Shown here piece after piece: positions 1-6,246 of a DNA stretch of 7,508 bases. How positions within the stretch are numbered: the first letter of the stretch is position 1; the number at the start of each line of letters is the position of its first letter. The notes beneath the pieces are model-generated. The model was not told where the DNA came from. It did not search any database and saw nothing but the letters and a program-made list of their open reading frames with translations. The position numbers were made by a program, and so were the translations under genes. Origin of the DNA: Pseudomonadota bacterium (GTDB lineage Bacteria > Pseudomonadota > Gammaproteobacteria > Burkholderiales > Burkholderiaceae_C); the NCBI GenBank assembly GCA_030918015.1, contig JAUPTP010000096.1:1-7508 (forward strand). Reading direction: 5' to 3'.

Positions 1-302
1 GCGATGATGTCGCGGCTCGGCAGCGAGTACAGCATGCCGTCGTGGCCCATCGCGATGCCGTCGTCGACCGCGATGGTGTTGAATTCCTTGGCGACGCCGC
101 CGGCGGCCTCGATCTCGCGCGCGACCAGCTGGCCCAGGTCCTTCAGGTGGACATGGCCCGGCACGAACTGGGTGAAGCTGTTGGCGATGGCGATGATCGG
201 CTTCGAGAAGTCGTCATCCTTCATGCCGGTGGCGCGCCACAGGGAACGGGCGCCCGCCATGTTGCGGCCGGCGGTGGAGGTCTTGGAACGGTAGGCGGGC
301 AT
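1..302 (-). CDS. ilvD: Dihydroxy-acid dehydratase, N-terminal part (cut by window edge)
   Basis: First 100 codons of an IlvD/Edd-family enzyme; the rest lies beyond position 1. IlvD dehydrates 2,3-dihydroxy-3-methylbutanoate and the methylpentanoate homologue to 2-keto acids in valine, leucine and isoleucine synthesis in the cytoplasm. The N-terminus reads [20 protein letters not shown], then FVPGHVHL (46-53) and VDDGIAMGH (79-87). This closely matches the enterobacterial biosynthetic IlvD as I remember it. Asp81 corresponds to the Mg2+ ligand; the Fe-S cysteines of this subtype come later and are not visible. A GAGAG stretch 7 nt before the ATG at 302 supports the start. The gene lies 60 nt downstream of the lactonase gene on the same strand, so read-through from the uronate operon is possible. 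Sugar-acid dehydratases of the same superfamily have a clearly different N-terminus, so I prefer the biosynthetic enzyme. Confidence 0.95.
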   Translation of the reverse strand, partial: MPAYRSKTSTAGRNMAGARSLWRATGMKDDDFSKPIIAIANSFTQFVPGHVHLKDLGQLVAREIEAAGGVAKEFNTIAVDDGIAMGHDGMLYSLPSRDII

Positions 303-324
303 CGTGAAGCTCTCGGGTTTGCAG

Positions 325-341
325 CGGCGAGATTCTCGCCG
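325..341 (-). promoter_or_regulatory. Inverted repeat between lactonase gene and ilvD
   Basis: The 17-nt sequence CGGCGAGATTCTCGCCG has 8-nt perfectly complementary arms around one central base. It sits about 22 nt after the lactonase stop and 22 nt before the ilvD start. As RNA it folds into a stable hairpin with a short loop. No run of T follows on the minus strand, so it is not a classical intrinsic terminator. It could be a partial terminator, an mRNA-end stabiliser or a protein-binding palindrome for ilvD. The repeat is directly visible; its role is not. Confidence 0.5.
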
Positions 342-362
342 AATCTGACCGCGGCGGCCGGA

Positions 363-1349
363 TCAGCGCACGGCGCCCGTGGTGTTGACATGCAGCGCGT
401 AGAGCGAATGGCTCGCGGCCATGAACAGCCGGTTGCCCTTGGCGCCGCCGAAGCAGAGGTTGGCGCAGCGCTCGGGCAGGTGGATGTGACCGATCGGGCG
501 ACCTGTCGGGTTGTAGACGCGCACGCCGTCCAGGGCGGCCGCATCGGTGCCCGGCGCGCCGCTGGTCCCGAAGCCGCACCAGAGATTGCCGGCCACGTCG
601 ACCGCCATGCCGTCGAGCGCGCCGGGGCCGTCGGCGTCGACGATCAGGCGGCGGTTCGACAGCTGGCCGTCGGCCGCGTGGTCCCAGGCCCAGAGGCGGC
701 GGTGCGGCGCGGCGCGGCTCTCGATCACGTAGAGCACCGACTCGTCCGGCGAGAAGGCCAGGCCGTTGGGGCCGGCCAGGTCGTCGATCACGCAGTCGAT
801 GCGCCCGGTCGCCGCATCGATCCGGTAGACGCCGTGCGGGCGCTCGGGCGCGGCCGGCTCGCCCTCCCAGTGGCCGCCGATGCCGAAGTCCGGGTCGGTG
901 AACCAGACCGCGCCGTCGCGCCGGCAGCAGGTGATGTCGTTGGGCGAGTTCAGCCGCGCGCCGTCGAAGCGATCGGCCAGCACGGTGATGCGACCGTCAT
1001 GCTCGGTGCGGGTGACGCGGCGCGTCAGGTGCTCGCAGCTCAACAGCCGCCCCTGCGCGTCGCGGGCATGGCCGTTGGCGTGGTTCGAGGGCTGGCGGAA
1101 CACGCTCATCTGGCCCGAGCAGTCGTCCCAGCGCAGGATGCGGTCGTTCGGGATGTCGGAGAGCAGCAGGAAGCGGCCGTCGCCGAACCACACCGGCCCC
1201 TCGGCCCAGCGCAGGCCGCCGGCCAGCCGCTCGACCGAGGCGCTGAACAGGCGCAGCCTCAGGAAGTCGGGATGCAGCACCTCGACCGCCGGGTCGGGGC
1301 AGCGCAGCGCCAGGGGGCCGAGGCGGTCGATCGGCTCGGGGAGCGGCAT
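363..1349 (-). CDS. SMP-30/gluconolactonase family lactonase, probable aldaro-lactonase
   Basis: A 328-residue six-bladed beta-propeller hydrolase of the SMP-30/gluconolactonase/LRE family, with no signal peptide and so cytoplasmic. Expected metal-site motifs are present: WAEGPVW with Glu50, NSPND with Asn137, GPNGLAFS with Asn195 and LDGMAVD with Asp246, the last being the usual catalytic acid. WFTDPDFG (149-156) is another family hallmark. The start lies one base after the udh stop (TGA-G-ATG), so translation is probably coupled. Directly behind uronate dehydrogenase, the likely substrate is the glucaro- or galactaro-1,5-lactone made by that enzyme. This is the job described for the lactonases called UxuL/UxuF, but I cannot confirm orthology from sequence alone. 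A gluconolactonase or other sugar lactonase is the alternative. About 40 residues precede the first propeller motif. Confidence 0.9.
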   Translation of the reverse strand: MPLPEPIDRLGPLALRCPDPAVEVLHPDFLRLRLFSASVERLAGGLRWAEGPVWFGDGRFLLLSDIPNDRILRWDDCSGQMSVFRQPSNHANGHARDAQGRLLSCEHLTRRVTRTEHDGRITVLADRFDGARLNSPNDITCCRRDGAVWFTDPDFGIGGHWEGEPAAPERPHGVYRIDAATGRIDCVIDDLAGPNGLAFSPDESVLYVIESRAAPHRRLWAWDHAADGQLSNRRLIVDADGPGALDGMAVDVAGNLWCGFGTSGAPGTDAAALDGVRVYNPTGRPIGHIHLPERCANLCFGGAKGNRLFMAASHSLYALHVNTTGAVR

Positions 1350-1350
1350 C

Positions 1351-2178
1351 TCAGGCCTCCTCGAAGAAGGGGCCGGTGCGCACGAAGGCGCCGCCCTGGT
1401 GGAGAACGGCCGGATCCTCGCGGTCGAGCACCGGCTGGCGCGCCTCGACCTCGGCGCGGAAGGCGTCGGACGAATCCTGCGGCCGGTAGCCGAGGTGGCG
1501 CGCCGGGGTGTTGTCCCACCAGGCGGTGCGGTTGTCGCTCAGGCCGTAGATCACGCTGTGGCCGACCACCGGCGCGGTGAGCGCGGCCATGAACAGCCGC
1601 TCGGTGTCGTCGAAGCTCATCCAGGTGGCGAGCATGCGCCGGTCCTTCGGCGCGGCGAAGGCCGAGCCGATGCGCACGCTGACCGTCTCGAGCCCGAAGC
1701 GGTCGAAGTAGAGCTGCGCCAGGTTCTCGCCGAAGGCCTTGGACAGGCCGTAGAAGCCGTCCGGGCGCACCGGATCGCGCGGGCTGACCACCTCGTCCTG
1801 CCGGTAGAAGCCGGTGACATGGTTGGAGCTGGCGAAGACGATGCGGCGCACGCCGGTGCGGCGCGCGGCCTCGTAGAGGTGGACCGCGCCGTCGATGTTG
1901 GCGCCGCGGATCGCCTCCCAGGTCTGCTCGGTGGACACGCCGCCCAGGTGCACCACGGCGTCCACGCCCTCGAGCAGGGACAGCACGGCGGCGCGGTCGG
2001 CCAGGTCGCAGACGACCCGCTCCTCGCCCGGACCGGCGGGGGCGAGCGATGCGGCGACGTCGCTCACCCGCAGGGTGTCGCAGAAGGCCTTCAGACGCGG
2101 GCGCATCTCGCGGCCCAGGTGGCCGGCCGCGCCGGTGAGCAGCAGGCGGCCGAAGCGCAGAGGAGTGGAATCGTTCAT
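1351..2178 (-). CDS. udh: NAD-dependent uronate dehydrogenase
   Basis: A 275-residue short-chain, NAD-dependent epimerase/dehydratase-fold protein, the usual Udh length. Udh (EC 1.1.1.203) oxidises D-glucuronate or D-galacturonate at C1 to the aldaro-1,5-lactone with NAD+. The Rossmann motif TGAAGHLG carries Gly16, Gly19 and Gly22. Asp40 ends beta-2 as in NAD-preferring enzymes, and CDLAD (57-61) follows. The signature SSNHVTGFY (117-125) and the catalytic pair Tyr143/Lys147 in YGLSK match known bacterial Udh proteins. I chose the ATG at 2178 because the glycine-rich loop then falls near the N-terminus and AGGA lies 7 nt upstream. The frame stays open upstream to 2934, but that part is antiphase to the real permease gene. 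It lies 23 nt after the permease gene and 1 nt before the lactonase gene. Confidence 0.93.
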   Translation of the reverse strand: MNDSTPLRFGRLLLTGAAGHLGREMRPRLKAFCDTLRVSDVAASLAPAGPGEERVVCDLADRAAVLSLLEGVDAVVHLGGVSTEQTWEAIRGANIDGAVHLYEAARRTGVRRIVFASSNHVTGFYRQDEVVSPRDPVRPDGFYGLSKAFGENLAQLYFDRFGLETVSVRIGSAFAAPKDRRMLATWMSFDDTERLFMAALTAPVVGHSVIYGLSDNRTAWWDNTPARHLGYRPQDSSDAFRAEVEARQPVLDREDPAVLHQGGAFVRTGPFFEEA

Positions 2179-2201
2179 GGATGGGTCCTGTGGAGGGGCG
2201 C

Positions 2202-3491
2202 TCAGCGCAGCAGGCCGGGCAGCCACAGCGAGAAGGCGGGGACGTAGGTGACCAGCACCAGGCTCAGGCCCAGCGCGGTGTAGAACGGGGCGATGGTGCG
2301 CATCACCTGCCCCACCGAGATGCCGCCGATGGCGCAGCCGACGAACTGCACCGAGCCCACCGGCGGCGTGTTCAGGCCCAGCGCGCAGTTGATCAGCATG
2401 ACGATGCCGAACTGCAGCGGGTCCATGCCGAACTGCTGGGCGATGGGCAGGAAGATGGGCGTGCAGATCAGGATGGTGGGCGCCATGTCCAGGAAGGTGC
2501 CCAGCACGAAGAGCAGCAGGTTGATCATCAGGAAGATCACCCACGGCTCGGTGGAGATCGACTGCATCAGCTCGCCGGTCTTCTGCGGCACCTCGTAGAG
2601 CGCCAGGAAGTAGCCGAAGGCCGAGGAGATGCCGATCAGCAGCAGCACCACGCCGGTGGTCTTGCAGGCCTTGGCGCAGGCCTTCAGGAAGTGCGCCAGG
2701 TCCAGCGAGCGGTAGGCCAGCAGCGTCACCAGCAGCGCCCAGCCCACCGCCACCGCGGCCGACTCGGTGGCGGTGAACGCGCCCGACAGGATGCCGCCCA
2801 GGATGATCAGCACCACCAGCAGCCCCGGCAGCGACGCCACGAAGGCGGTCAGCACCGCACGCCAGCCGGGGAAGGCGCCGGCCGTGGCATAGCCGCGCTG
2901 GCGCGCCACCCACCAGGCCGCGGCCAGGTTGCACAGCGTGAGCAGCAGCGCCGGGATCACGCCCGCCAGGATCAGGCCCAGCACGCTGACCGAGGCGATC
3001 CCGGAGGTGGCCAGCGTGAACAGGATCAGGTTGTGCGAGGTGGGCATGAGCGCCCCGACCAGCGAGGCGTGGGTGGTGACGTTGACCGCGTAGTCGGCGT
3101 CGTAGCCCTCCTTCTTCATCAGCGGGATCATCACGCTGCCCATGGCCGAGACGTCGGCCACCGGCGAGCCCACCACGCCACCGAACAGCGTGCAGCCCAG
3201 CACGTTGCTCATGCCCAGGCCGCCGCGCACATGGCCGACCAGGCTGTTGGCGAAGCGCACGATGCGCTCGGCGATGCCGCCGTAGAGCATCAGCTCGCCC
3301 GCGAAGACGAAGAAGGGTATGGCGAGGAAGGAGAAGACCTGCATCCCGCCGACCATCTTCTGGAAGACCACCGCCACCGGCAGGCCCGCCGCCAGGATGG
3401 TGGCGACCGACGACAGGCCGATCGCGAACGCCACCGGCACGCCCAGCAGCAGCAGCAGCGCGAAGCTCGCGCCCATGACCATCAGTTCCAT
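2202..3491 (-). CDS. dctM: TRAP transporter large permease subunit (DctM family)
   Basis: A 429-residue, very hydrophobic protein of the size expected for DctM, with about a dozen membrane segments in the inner membrane. It forms the transport channel of a TRAP carrier and is driven by the sodium gradient. Family motifs are clear: LGCTLFGGVVGSPVADVSAM (98-117) followed by GSVMIPLMKKEGY, ILSGAFTATESAAVAV (234-249), FLDMAPTILI (333-342) and GLNTPPVG (372-379). It starts 4 nt after the small-subunit stop, and its likely ribosome site (GGAG) lies inside the last codons of that gene, so the two are probably translated together. Next to Udh and the lactonase, the cargo is most likely a hexuronate. 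The symbol denotes the family; it does not imply C4-dicarboxylate transport. Confidence 0.95.
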   Translation of the reverse strand: MELMVMGASFALLLLLGVPVAFAIGLSSVATILAAGLPVAVVFQKMVGGMQVFSFLAIPFFVFAGELMLYGGIAERIVRFANSLVGHVRGGLGMSNVLGCTLFGGVVGSPVADVSAMGSVMIPLMKKEGYDADYAVNVTTHASLVGALMPTSHNLILFTLATSGIASVSVLGLILAGVIPALLLTLCNLAAAWWVARQRGYATAGAFPGWRAVLTAFVASLPGLLVVLIILGGILSGAFTATESAAVAVGWALLVTLLAYRSLDLAHFLKACAKACKTTGVVLLLIGISSAFGYFLALYEVPQKTGELMQSISTEPWVIFLMINLLLFVLGTFLDMAPTILICTPIFLPIAQQFGMDPLQFGIVMLINCALGLNTPPVGSVQFVGCAIGGISVGQVMRTIAPFYTALGLSLVLVTYVPAFSLWLPGLLR

Positions 3492-3495
3492 CGCT

Positions 3496-3984
3496 TCACT
3501 CCCAGGCCGGCACGACGTCGGTGCCGCGCCACAGCGCGATCAGGTGCTCGATCGAGAACAGCACGATCAGCACGCCGGCGATCACCAGCGGCACATAGTC
3601 GATGCCGTCGGGCACCGGCAGCATCGGCTTCTTCTCGCCCCACTTGGCCACCGCCCACTGCCAGCCGGAGGTGGTCATCAGCACCCCGAAGACGGCCACC
3701 AGCGCGTGGATGAGCATCTCGATGCGGTGCTGCCAGACGGTGGGCAGCAGCGCCACCATCGACTCCAGGCCGATGTGGCCGGCGTCGCGCACGCCCACCG
3801 CCAGGCCGAACGCGGTGACGAAGAGCACCAGCAGCAGCGCCAGGTTCTCCGCCCAGGTGGGGGTGTCGTTGAGCAGGTAGCGGCCGAAGACCTGCCACTG
3901 CACGCACAGGATCACCGCCAGCAGGCAGGCGATCGCCAGACCCAGGCTCAGCCTGGAGAGTCCGGCACAGAGCTTCGTGTACAT
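3496..3984 (-). CDS. dctQ: TRAP transporter small membrane subunit (DctQ family)
   Basis: A 162-residue membrane protein with four predicted helices at roughly residues 10-32, 46-66, 86-108 and 128-148, the DctQ layout. Typical family features are the FGRY stretch near residue 33, the TWAEN motif (43-47) and the RDAGHIGLE region (66-74). DctQ pairs with the large permease and is needed for TRAP transport, although its exact role is less clear than that of its partner. The start at 3984 is supported by a strong purine tract (GGGAGAGG) just upstream. It lies 13 nt after the binding-protein stop and 4 nt before the large-subunit start, giving the standard P-Q-M gene order. Small subunits diverge quickly, so its assignment rests partly on context, but length and topology fit well. 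Confidence 0.93.
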   Translation of the reverse strand: MYTKLCAGLSRLSLGLAIACLLAVILCVQWQVFGRYLLNDTPTWAENLALLLVLFVTAFGLAVGVRDAGHIGLESMVALLPTVWQHRIEMLIHALVAVFGVLMTTSGWQWAVAKWGEKKPMLPVPDGIDYVPLVIAGVLIVLFSIEHLIALWRGTDVVPAWE

Positions 3985-3997
3985 CGCCTCTCCCGGC

Positions 3998-4966
3998 TCA
4001 CTGGGTGTCCTGAACGGCCTTGACCAGGCGCTTCATGTCGGCCGTGGTCATGAACTTCTCGTAGACCGGGGCCATCACGGCCTGGAACGAGGCCTTGTCC
4101 ACCTCGATCACCTGCACGCCCTGGGCCTTCACGGTGGCCAGCGACTTGGCCTCCTGCTCGTCCCACTTCTGGCGCTGCACGGCCACGCTCTCGCGGGCGG
4201 CGGCGCGCACCATGTCCTGCTCGGCCTTGGACAGCCTGTCCCAGTGGACCTTGGACATCAGCAGCATCTCCGGCGCCATCGAGTGCTCGGTCCTGGAGAA
4301 GAACTTCACCGCCTCGGCGTGCCTGGCCGTGTCGAAGGACGGGATGTTGTTCTCCGCCGCGTCGATCAGACCGGTCTTCAGGCCGGTGTAGACCTCGCCG
4401 AAGGGCATCGGCGTGGCGTTGGCGCCCATGGCGCCGACCAGGGCCACCCACAGGTCGCTCTGCTGCACGCGAATCTTCAGGCCCTTGGCGTCGGCCACGG
4501 TCTTGATCGGCTTCTTGGCATAGACCGAGCGCGCGCCCGAGTCGTAGAAGGCCAGGCCGACGAAGCCCTGCGCCTCGCAGCTCTTGAGGATCTCCTCGCC
4601 CACCGGGCCGTCGAGCACCTTGCGCATGTGCGCCACCGAATGGAACAGGAAGGGCATGGTGGGCACCTGGGTCAGCGGACAGACGTTGTTCATCGGACTG
4701 ACGTTGACCCGCGCCATCTCCAGCGCACCGATCTTGAGCTGGTCGATCGTCTCCTTCTCGCTGCCCAGCGCGCCCTTGTTGAAGACCTTGATGCGGAACT
4801 TGCCGCCGCTGCGGGCCTCCAGGCTCCTGCCCATGGCCTTGACCGCGACGACGGTGGGGTAGTCGTCCGCGTTGTGGATGTCGGCCGAGCGGAACTCGAC
4901 CGCCTGCGCCAGCGTGACGGCGCCGCCCAGCACGAGGGCGGCGAGCAGGGATTGCAGCTTGAACAT
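3998..4966 (-). CDS. dctP: TRAP transporter solute-binding protein (DctP family), probably uronate-binding
   Basis: A 322-residue periplasmic binding protein. Residues 1-22 form a Sec signal peptide (hydrophobic core from Leu7, probable cleavage after AQA, mature start VEF). DctP-family landmarks follow: [19 protein letters not shown] (57-75), LKIRVQ with Arg166 (the conserved arginine that usually salt-bridges the ligand carboxylate), [19 protein letters not shown] (189-207) and YEKF (302-305). The N-terminal half resembles the characterised glucuronate/galacturonate-binding TRAP protein from Polaromonas as I recall it; I could not align them. GAGGAG lies 8 nt before the ATG. This is the first gene of the operon, with an estimated 50-nt leader behind the operator-covered promoter. 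Specificity for a hexuronate is inferred mainly from udh in the same operon. Confidence 0.95.
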   Translation of the reverse strand: MFKLQSLLAALVLGGAVTLAQAVEFRSADIHNADDYPTVVAVKAMGRSLEARSGGKFRIKVFNKGALGSEKETIDQLKIGALEMARVNVSPMNNVCPLTQVPTMPFLFHSVAHMRKVLDGPVGEEILKSCEAQGFVGLAFYDSGARSVYAKKPIKTVADAKGLKIRVQQSDLWVALVGAMGANATPMPFGEVYTGLKTGLIDAAENNIPSFDTARHAEAVKFFSRTEHSMAPEMLLMSKVHWDRLSKAEQDMVRAAARESVAVQRQKWDEQEAKSLATVKAQGVQVIEVDKASFQAVMAPVYEKFMTTADMKRLVKAVQDTQ

Positions 4967-5022
4967 GGTCTTGTCTCCTCAGGAACGGTGGAATGCTGGA
5001 ATGGTCAGATGTCGTACCAGAG

Positions 5023-5050
5023 ATTAAACGTTTAACTTCCATGAGGTCAA
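5023..5050 (-). promoter_or_regulatory. Sigma70-type promoter of the uronate TRAP-udh operon
   Basis: On the minus strand, TTGACC (5050-5045) matches the -35 consensus at 5 of 6 positions and TTTAAT (5028-5023) the -10 at 5 of 6, separated by 16 bp. The expected transcription start is near 5016, leaving about 50 nt before the dctP ATG. The -10 and the adjacent spacer are covered by the palindrome TTAAACGTTTAA, so bound repressor would block RNA polymerase directly. This is the best promoter seen in the window. The hexamers are visible; activity is inferred. Confidence 0.7.
5024..5035. promoter_or_regulatory. LacI-type operator O1 on the operon promoter
   Basis: TTAAACGTTTAA is a perfect 12-bp palindrome with the central CpG typical of LacI/GalR-family sites. 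It overlaps the -10 hexamer and part of the spacer of the dctP promoter. A LacI-family gene begins about 105 bp away, pointing outward, so it is the obvious binding protein. The same core, AAACGTTT, recurs once more in the intergenic space. Confidence 0.75.
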
Positions 5051-5103
5051 GATCGGCGAATTCAGGGTATTCACCAGCAAGAACAGGCCGCTCGACGGAA
5101 AAG

Positions 5104-5113
5104 TAAACGTTTA
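5104..5113. promoter_or_regulatory. LacI-type operator O2 ahead of lacI
   Basis: TAAACGTTTA is a perfect 10-bp palindrome sharing the TAAACGTTTA core of O1. It ends 27 nt before the lacI ATG, where the lacI promoter must lie, so it should allow autorepression. The centres of O1 and O2 are 79 bp apart, close enough for joint occupancy. I could not identify convincing -35/-10 hexamers for lacI; a weak TAAGAT lies at 5124-5129. Confidence 0.7.
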
Positions 5114-5140
5114 TCTCGTCAGGTAAGATGATCCCTGACC

Positions 5141-6199
5141 ATGAGCATCCCCTCCGACCCTCACTCCGGCCCGTCCTCCGCCCCGGCCCGCCGCAAGGCC
5201 GCGACGATCCGCGACGTCGCGCAGGCCGCTGGCGTCTCGACCGCCACGGTGTCCAAGTTCATCAACGGCGGCCAGCGCTTCACCCGCGAGGTCGAGGAGC
5301 GCGTCGCGCAGGCGGTGCGCGATCTGGGCTACAGCTCCAACCCGATGGCACGCGGCATGATCACCGGCCGCACCGGCAATGTCGGCATCGTCGTGCTGGA
5401 TGTGCGCAACCCGCACTTCACCAGCCTGATCCGCGGCGCCTCGCGCCCGGCGGCCGAGGCGGGCCTGAACCTGCTGTTCGCCGACATCGCCGAGGGCCTG
5501 GCGCCGGAGCTGCCGACGCTGCAGGCGCTGAGCCGGCGGGTCGACGGCCTGATCGTCAGCGCGCGGCTCTCCGACGAGGCGCTGGCCTGGCTGGTGGCCA
5601 GCGAGCTGCCGGTGGTCTACTACGGCGGCCCGCCCTCGGCGGCGGCATGCTGCAGCGTCGGCATCGACAACCGCGGCGCCGCGGCCATGCTCGGACGCCA
5701 TCTGCGCGACCTCGGCCACCGGCGCGTGCGCTATGTCGGCTTCGCCGGCGCGCGCTGGAGCGATGACCGCTGGCAGGGCCTGTGCGAGGCCTTCGAGGGC
5801 AGCGCGGCCTGCCTGGCCCGCCATGACGTGCGCGCCGCCACCGCCGACGAGGGCGAGCGCATCGCCTCCGAGGTGCTGCTGCGCGAGGCCGCGCCCGATG
5901 CGGTGGTCGCCTACAACGACCTGCTCGCGCTGGGCCTGCTGACCCAGGCGCAGGCGCTGGGCCTGTCGGTGCCGCGCGATGTCTCGATCGCCGGCTTCGA
6001 CAACATCGTCTACGGCAGCTACACCCGGCCCGGCCTCACCACGGTCGACACCGGCAGCGAGACCACCGGCGAGGTGGCGATGCGCCAGCTGATCGCGCAG
6101 GTGCGCGGCGAGCGGGCGGCCGCGCCCGGCCACGAGGTGATCGCCGCGCGCGTGGTGGTGCGGGGATCGACGGCCGCGCGCGACGTTGTTGTACGATGA
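5141..6199 (+). CDS. LacI/GalR-family transcriptional repressor
   Basis: A 352-residue repressor. The N-terminal helix-turn-helix runs from about residue 21 to 46 (TIRDVAQAAGVSTATVSKFI), followed by a hinge region at 66-77. Its periplasmic-binding-like core begins at VGIVVLD (81-87), with AYNDLLALG (257-265) and ISIAGFDN-like VSIAGFDN (281-288) as family signatures. The hinge reads NPMARGM, placing Met73 where many LacI proteins have the leucine that wedges into the central CpG. The ATG at 5141 is the only ATG between an in-frame TGA (5129) and the DNA-binding domain, yet no clear ribosome site precedes it. The gene diverges from the uronate operon and two matching palindromes lie between them, so it very probably represses that operon and itself. 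The inducer is likely a uronate or its lactone/aldarate product, which is inference. Confidence 0.95.
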   Translation: MSIPSDPHSGPSSAPARRKAATIRDVAQAAGVSTATVSKFINGGQRFTREVEERVAQAVRDLGYSSNPMARGMITGRTGNVGIVVLDVRNPHFTSLIRGASRPAAEAGLNLLFADIAEGLAPELPTLQALSRRVDGLIVSARLSDEALAWLVASELPVVYYGGPPSAAACCSVGIDNRGAAAMLGRHLRDLGHRRVRYVGFAGARWSDDRWQGLCEAFEGSAACLARHDVRAATADEGERIASEVLLREAAPDAVVAYNDLLALGLLTQAQALGLSVPRDVSIAGFDNIVYGSYTRPGLTTVDTGSETTGEVAMRQLIAQVRGERAAAPGHEVIAARVVVRGSTAARDVVVR

Positions 6200-6207
6200 C
6201 CCTGACG
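6196..6207 (+). repeat. 12-bp direct repeat, copy 1
   Basis: ATGACCCTGACG, beginning in the last codons of lacI, occurs again exactly at 6267-6278, where it encodes a candidate start of the GntR-type gene. The copies are 71 bp apart, hence in different reading frames. A related ATGATCCCTGAC occurs at 5128-5139, just before the lacI start. Confidence 0.6.
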
Positions 6208-6246
6208 GGTTCGAGGAATCCGGATCCTGCCGGACAGCCCCCCTGA
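6196..6246 (+). CDS. Possible 16-codon bridging micro-ORF between the regulator genes
   Basis: ATG at 6196 overlaps the lacI stop as ATGA, and the ORF ends in TGA at 6244-6246, which overlaps the first in-frame ATG of the GntR-type gene as TGATG. The peptide would be MTLTGSRNPDPAGQPP. Both junctions are arrangements used for translational coupling, so the micro-ORF could carry ribosomes across the 46-nt gap. Against it, third-position GC (11 of 16) is lower than in neighbouring genes, there is no ribosome site of its own, and it resembles no protein I know. It may be an accident of short sequence. Confidence 0.25.
   Translation: MTLTGSRNPDPAGQPP

Noticed and set aside
42..1580. 512-codon open frame on the plus strand opposite the lactonase and udh genes
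   Set aside because: Antisense to two clear genes; the Arg/Ala/Gly/His-rich translation is typical of shadow frames in GC-rich DNA and shows no family motif.
2179..2934. Upstream extension of udh to 2934
   Set aside because: The extension overlaps the permease gene out of frame and has no Rossmann or other motif; the ATG at 2178 has a ribosome site and the correct length.
2181..3713. 510-codon plus-strand open frame opposite the TRAP permease genes
   Set aside because: Very rich in His, Gln, Arg and Asp, the mirror of hydrophobic membrane codons on the other strand; a shadow.
4990..5004. Short tandem GGAATG-CT-GGAATG in the dctP leader
   Set aside because: Two 6-nt copies are within chance, and no structure or known site is implied.
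3977..5035. 352-codon plus-strand open frame opposite the solute-binding protein gene
   Set aside because: Composition is a shadow of the dctP-like gene, no domain is recognisable, and it would run through the operon promoter.
6186..6199. TTGTTGTACGATGA as a GntR-type operator
   Set aside because: Only the central GTAC is symmetric; neighbouring positions mostly fail to pair, and it lies inside the lacI coding end.
6186..6245. TTG start at 6186 for the GntR-type gene
   Set aside because: It would overlap the end of lacI, has no ribosome site, and the added residues fit no GntR N-terminus; ATG 6246 or 6267 is more plausible.
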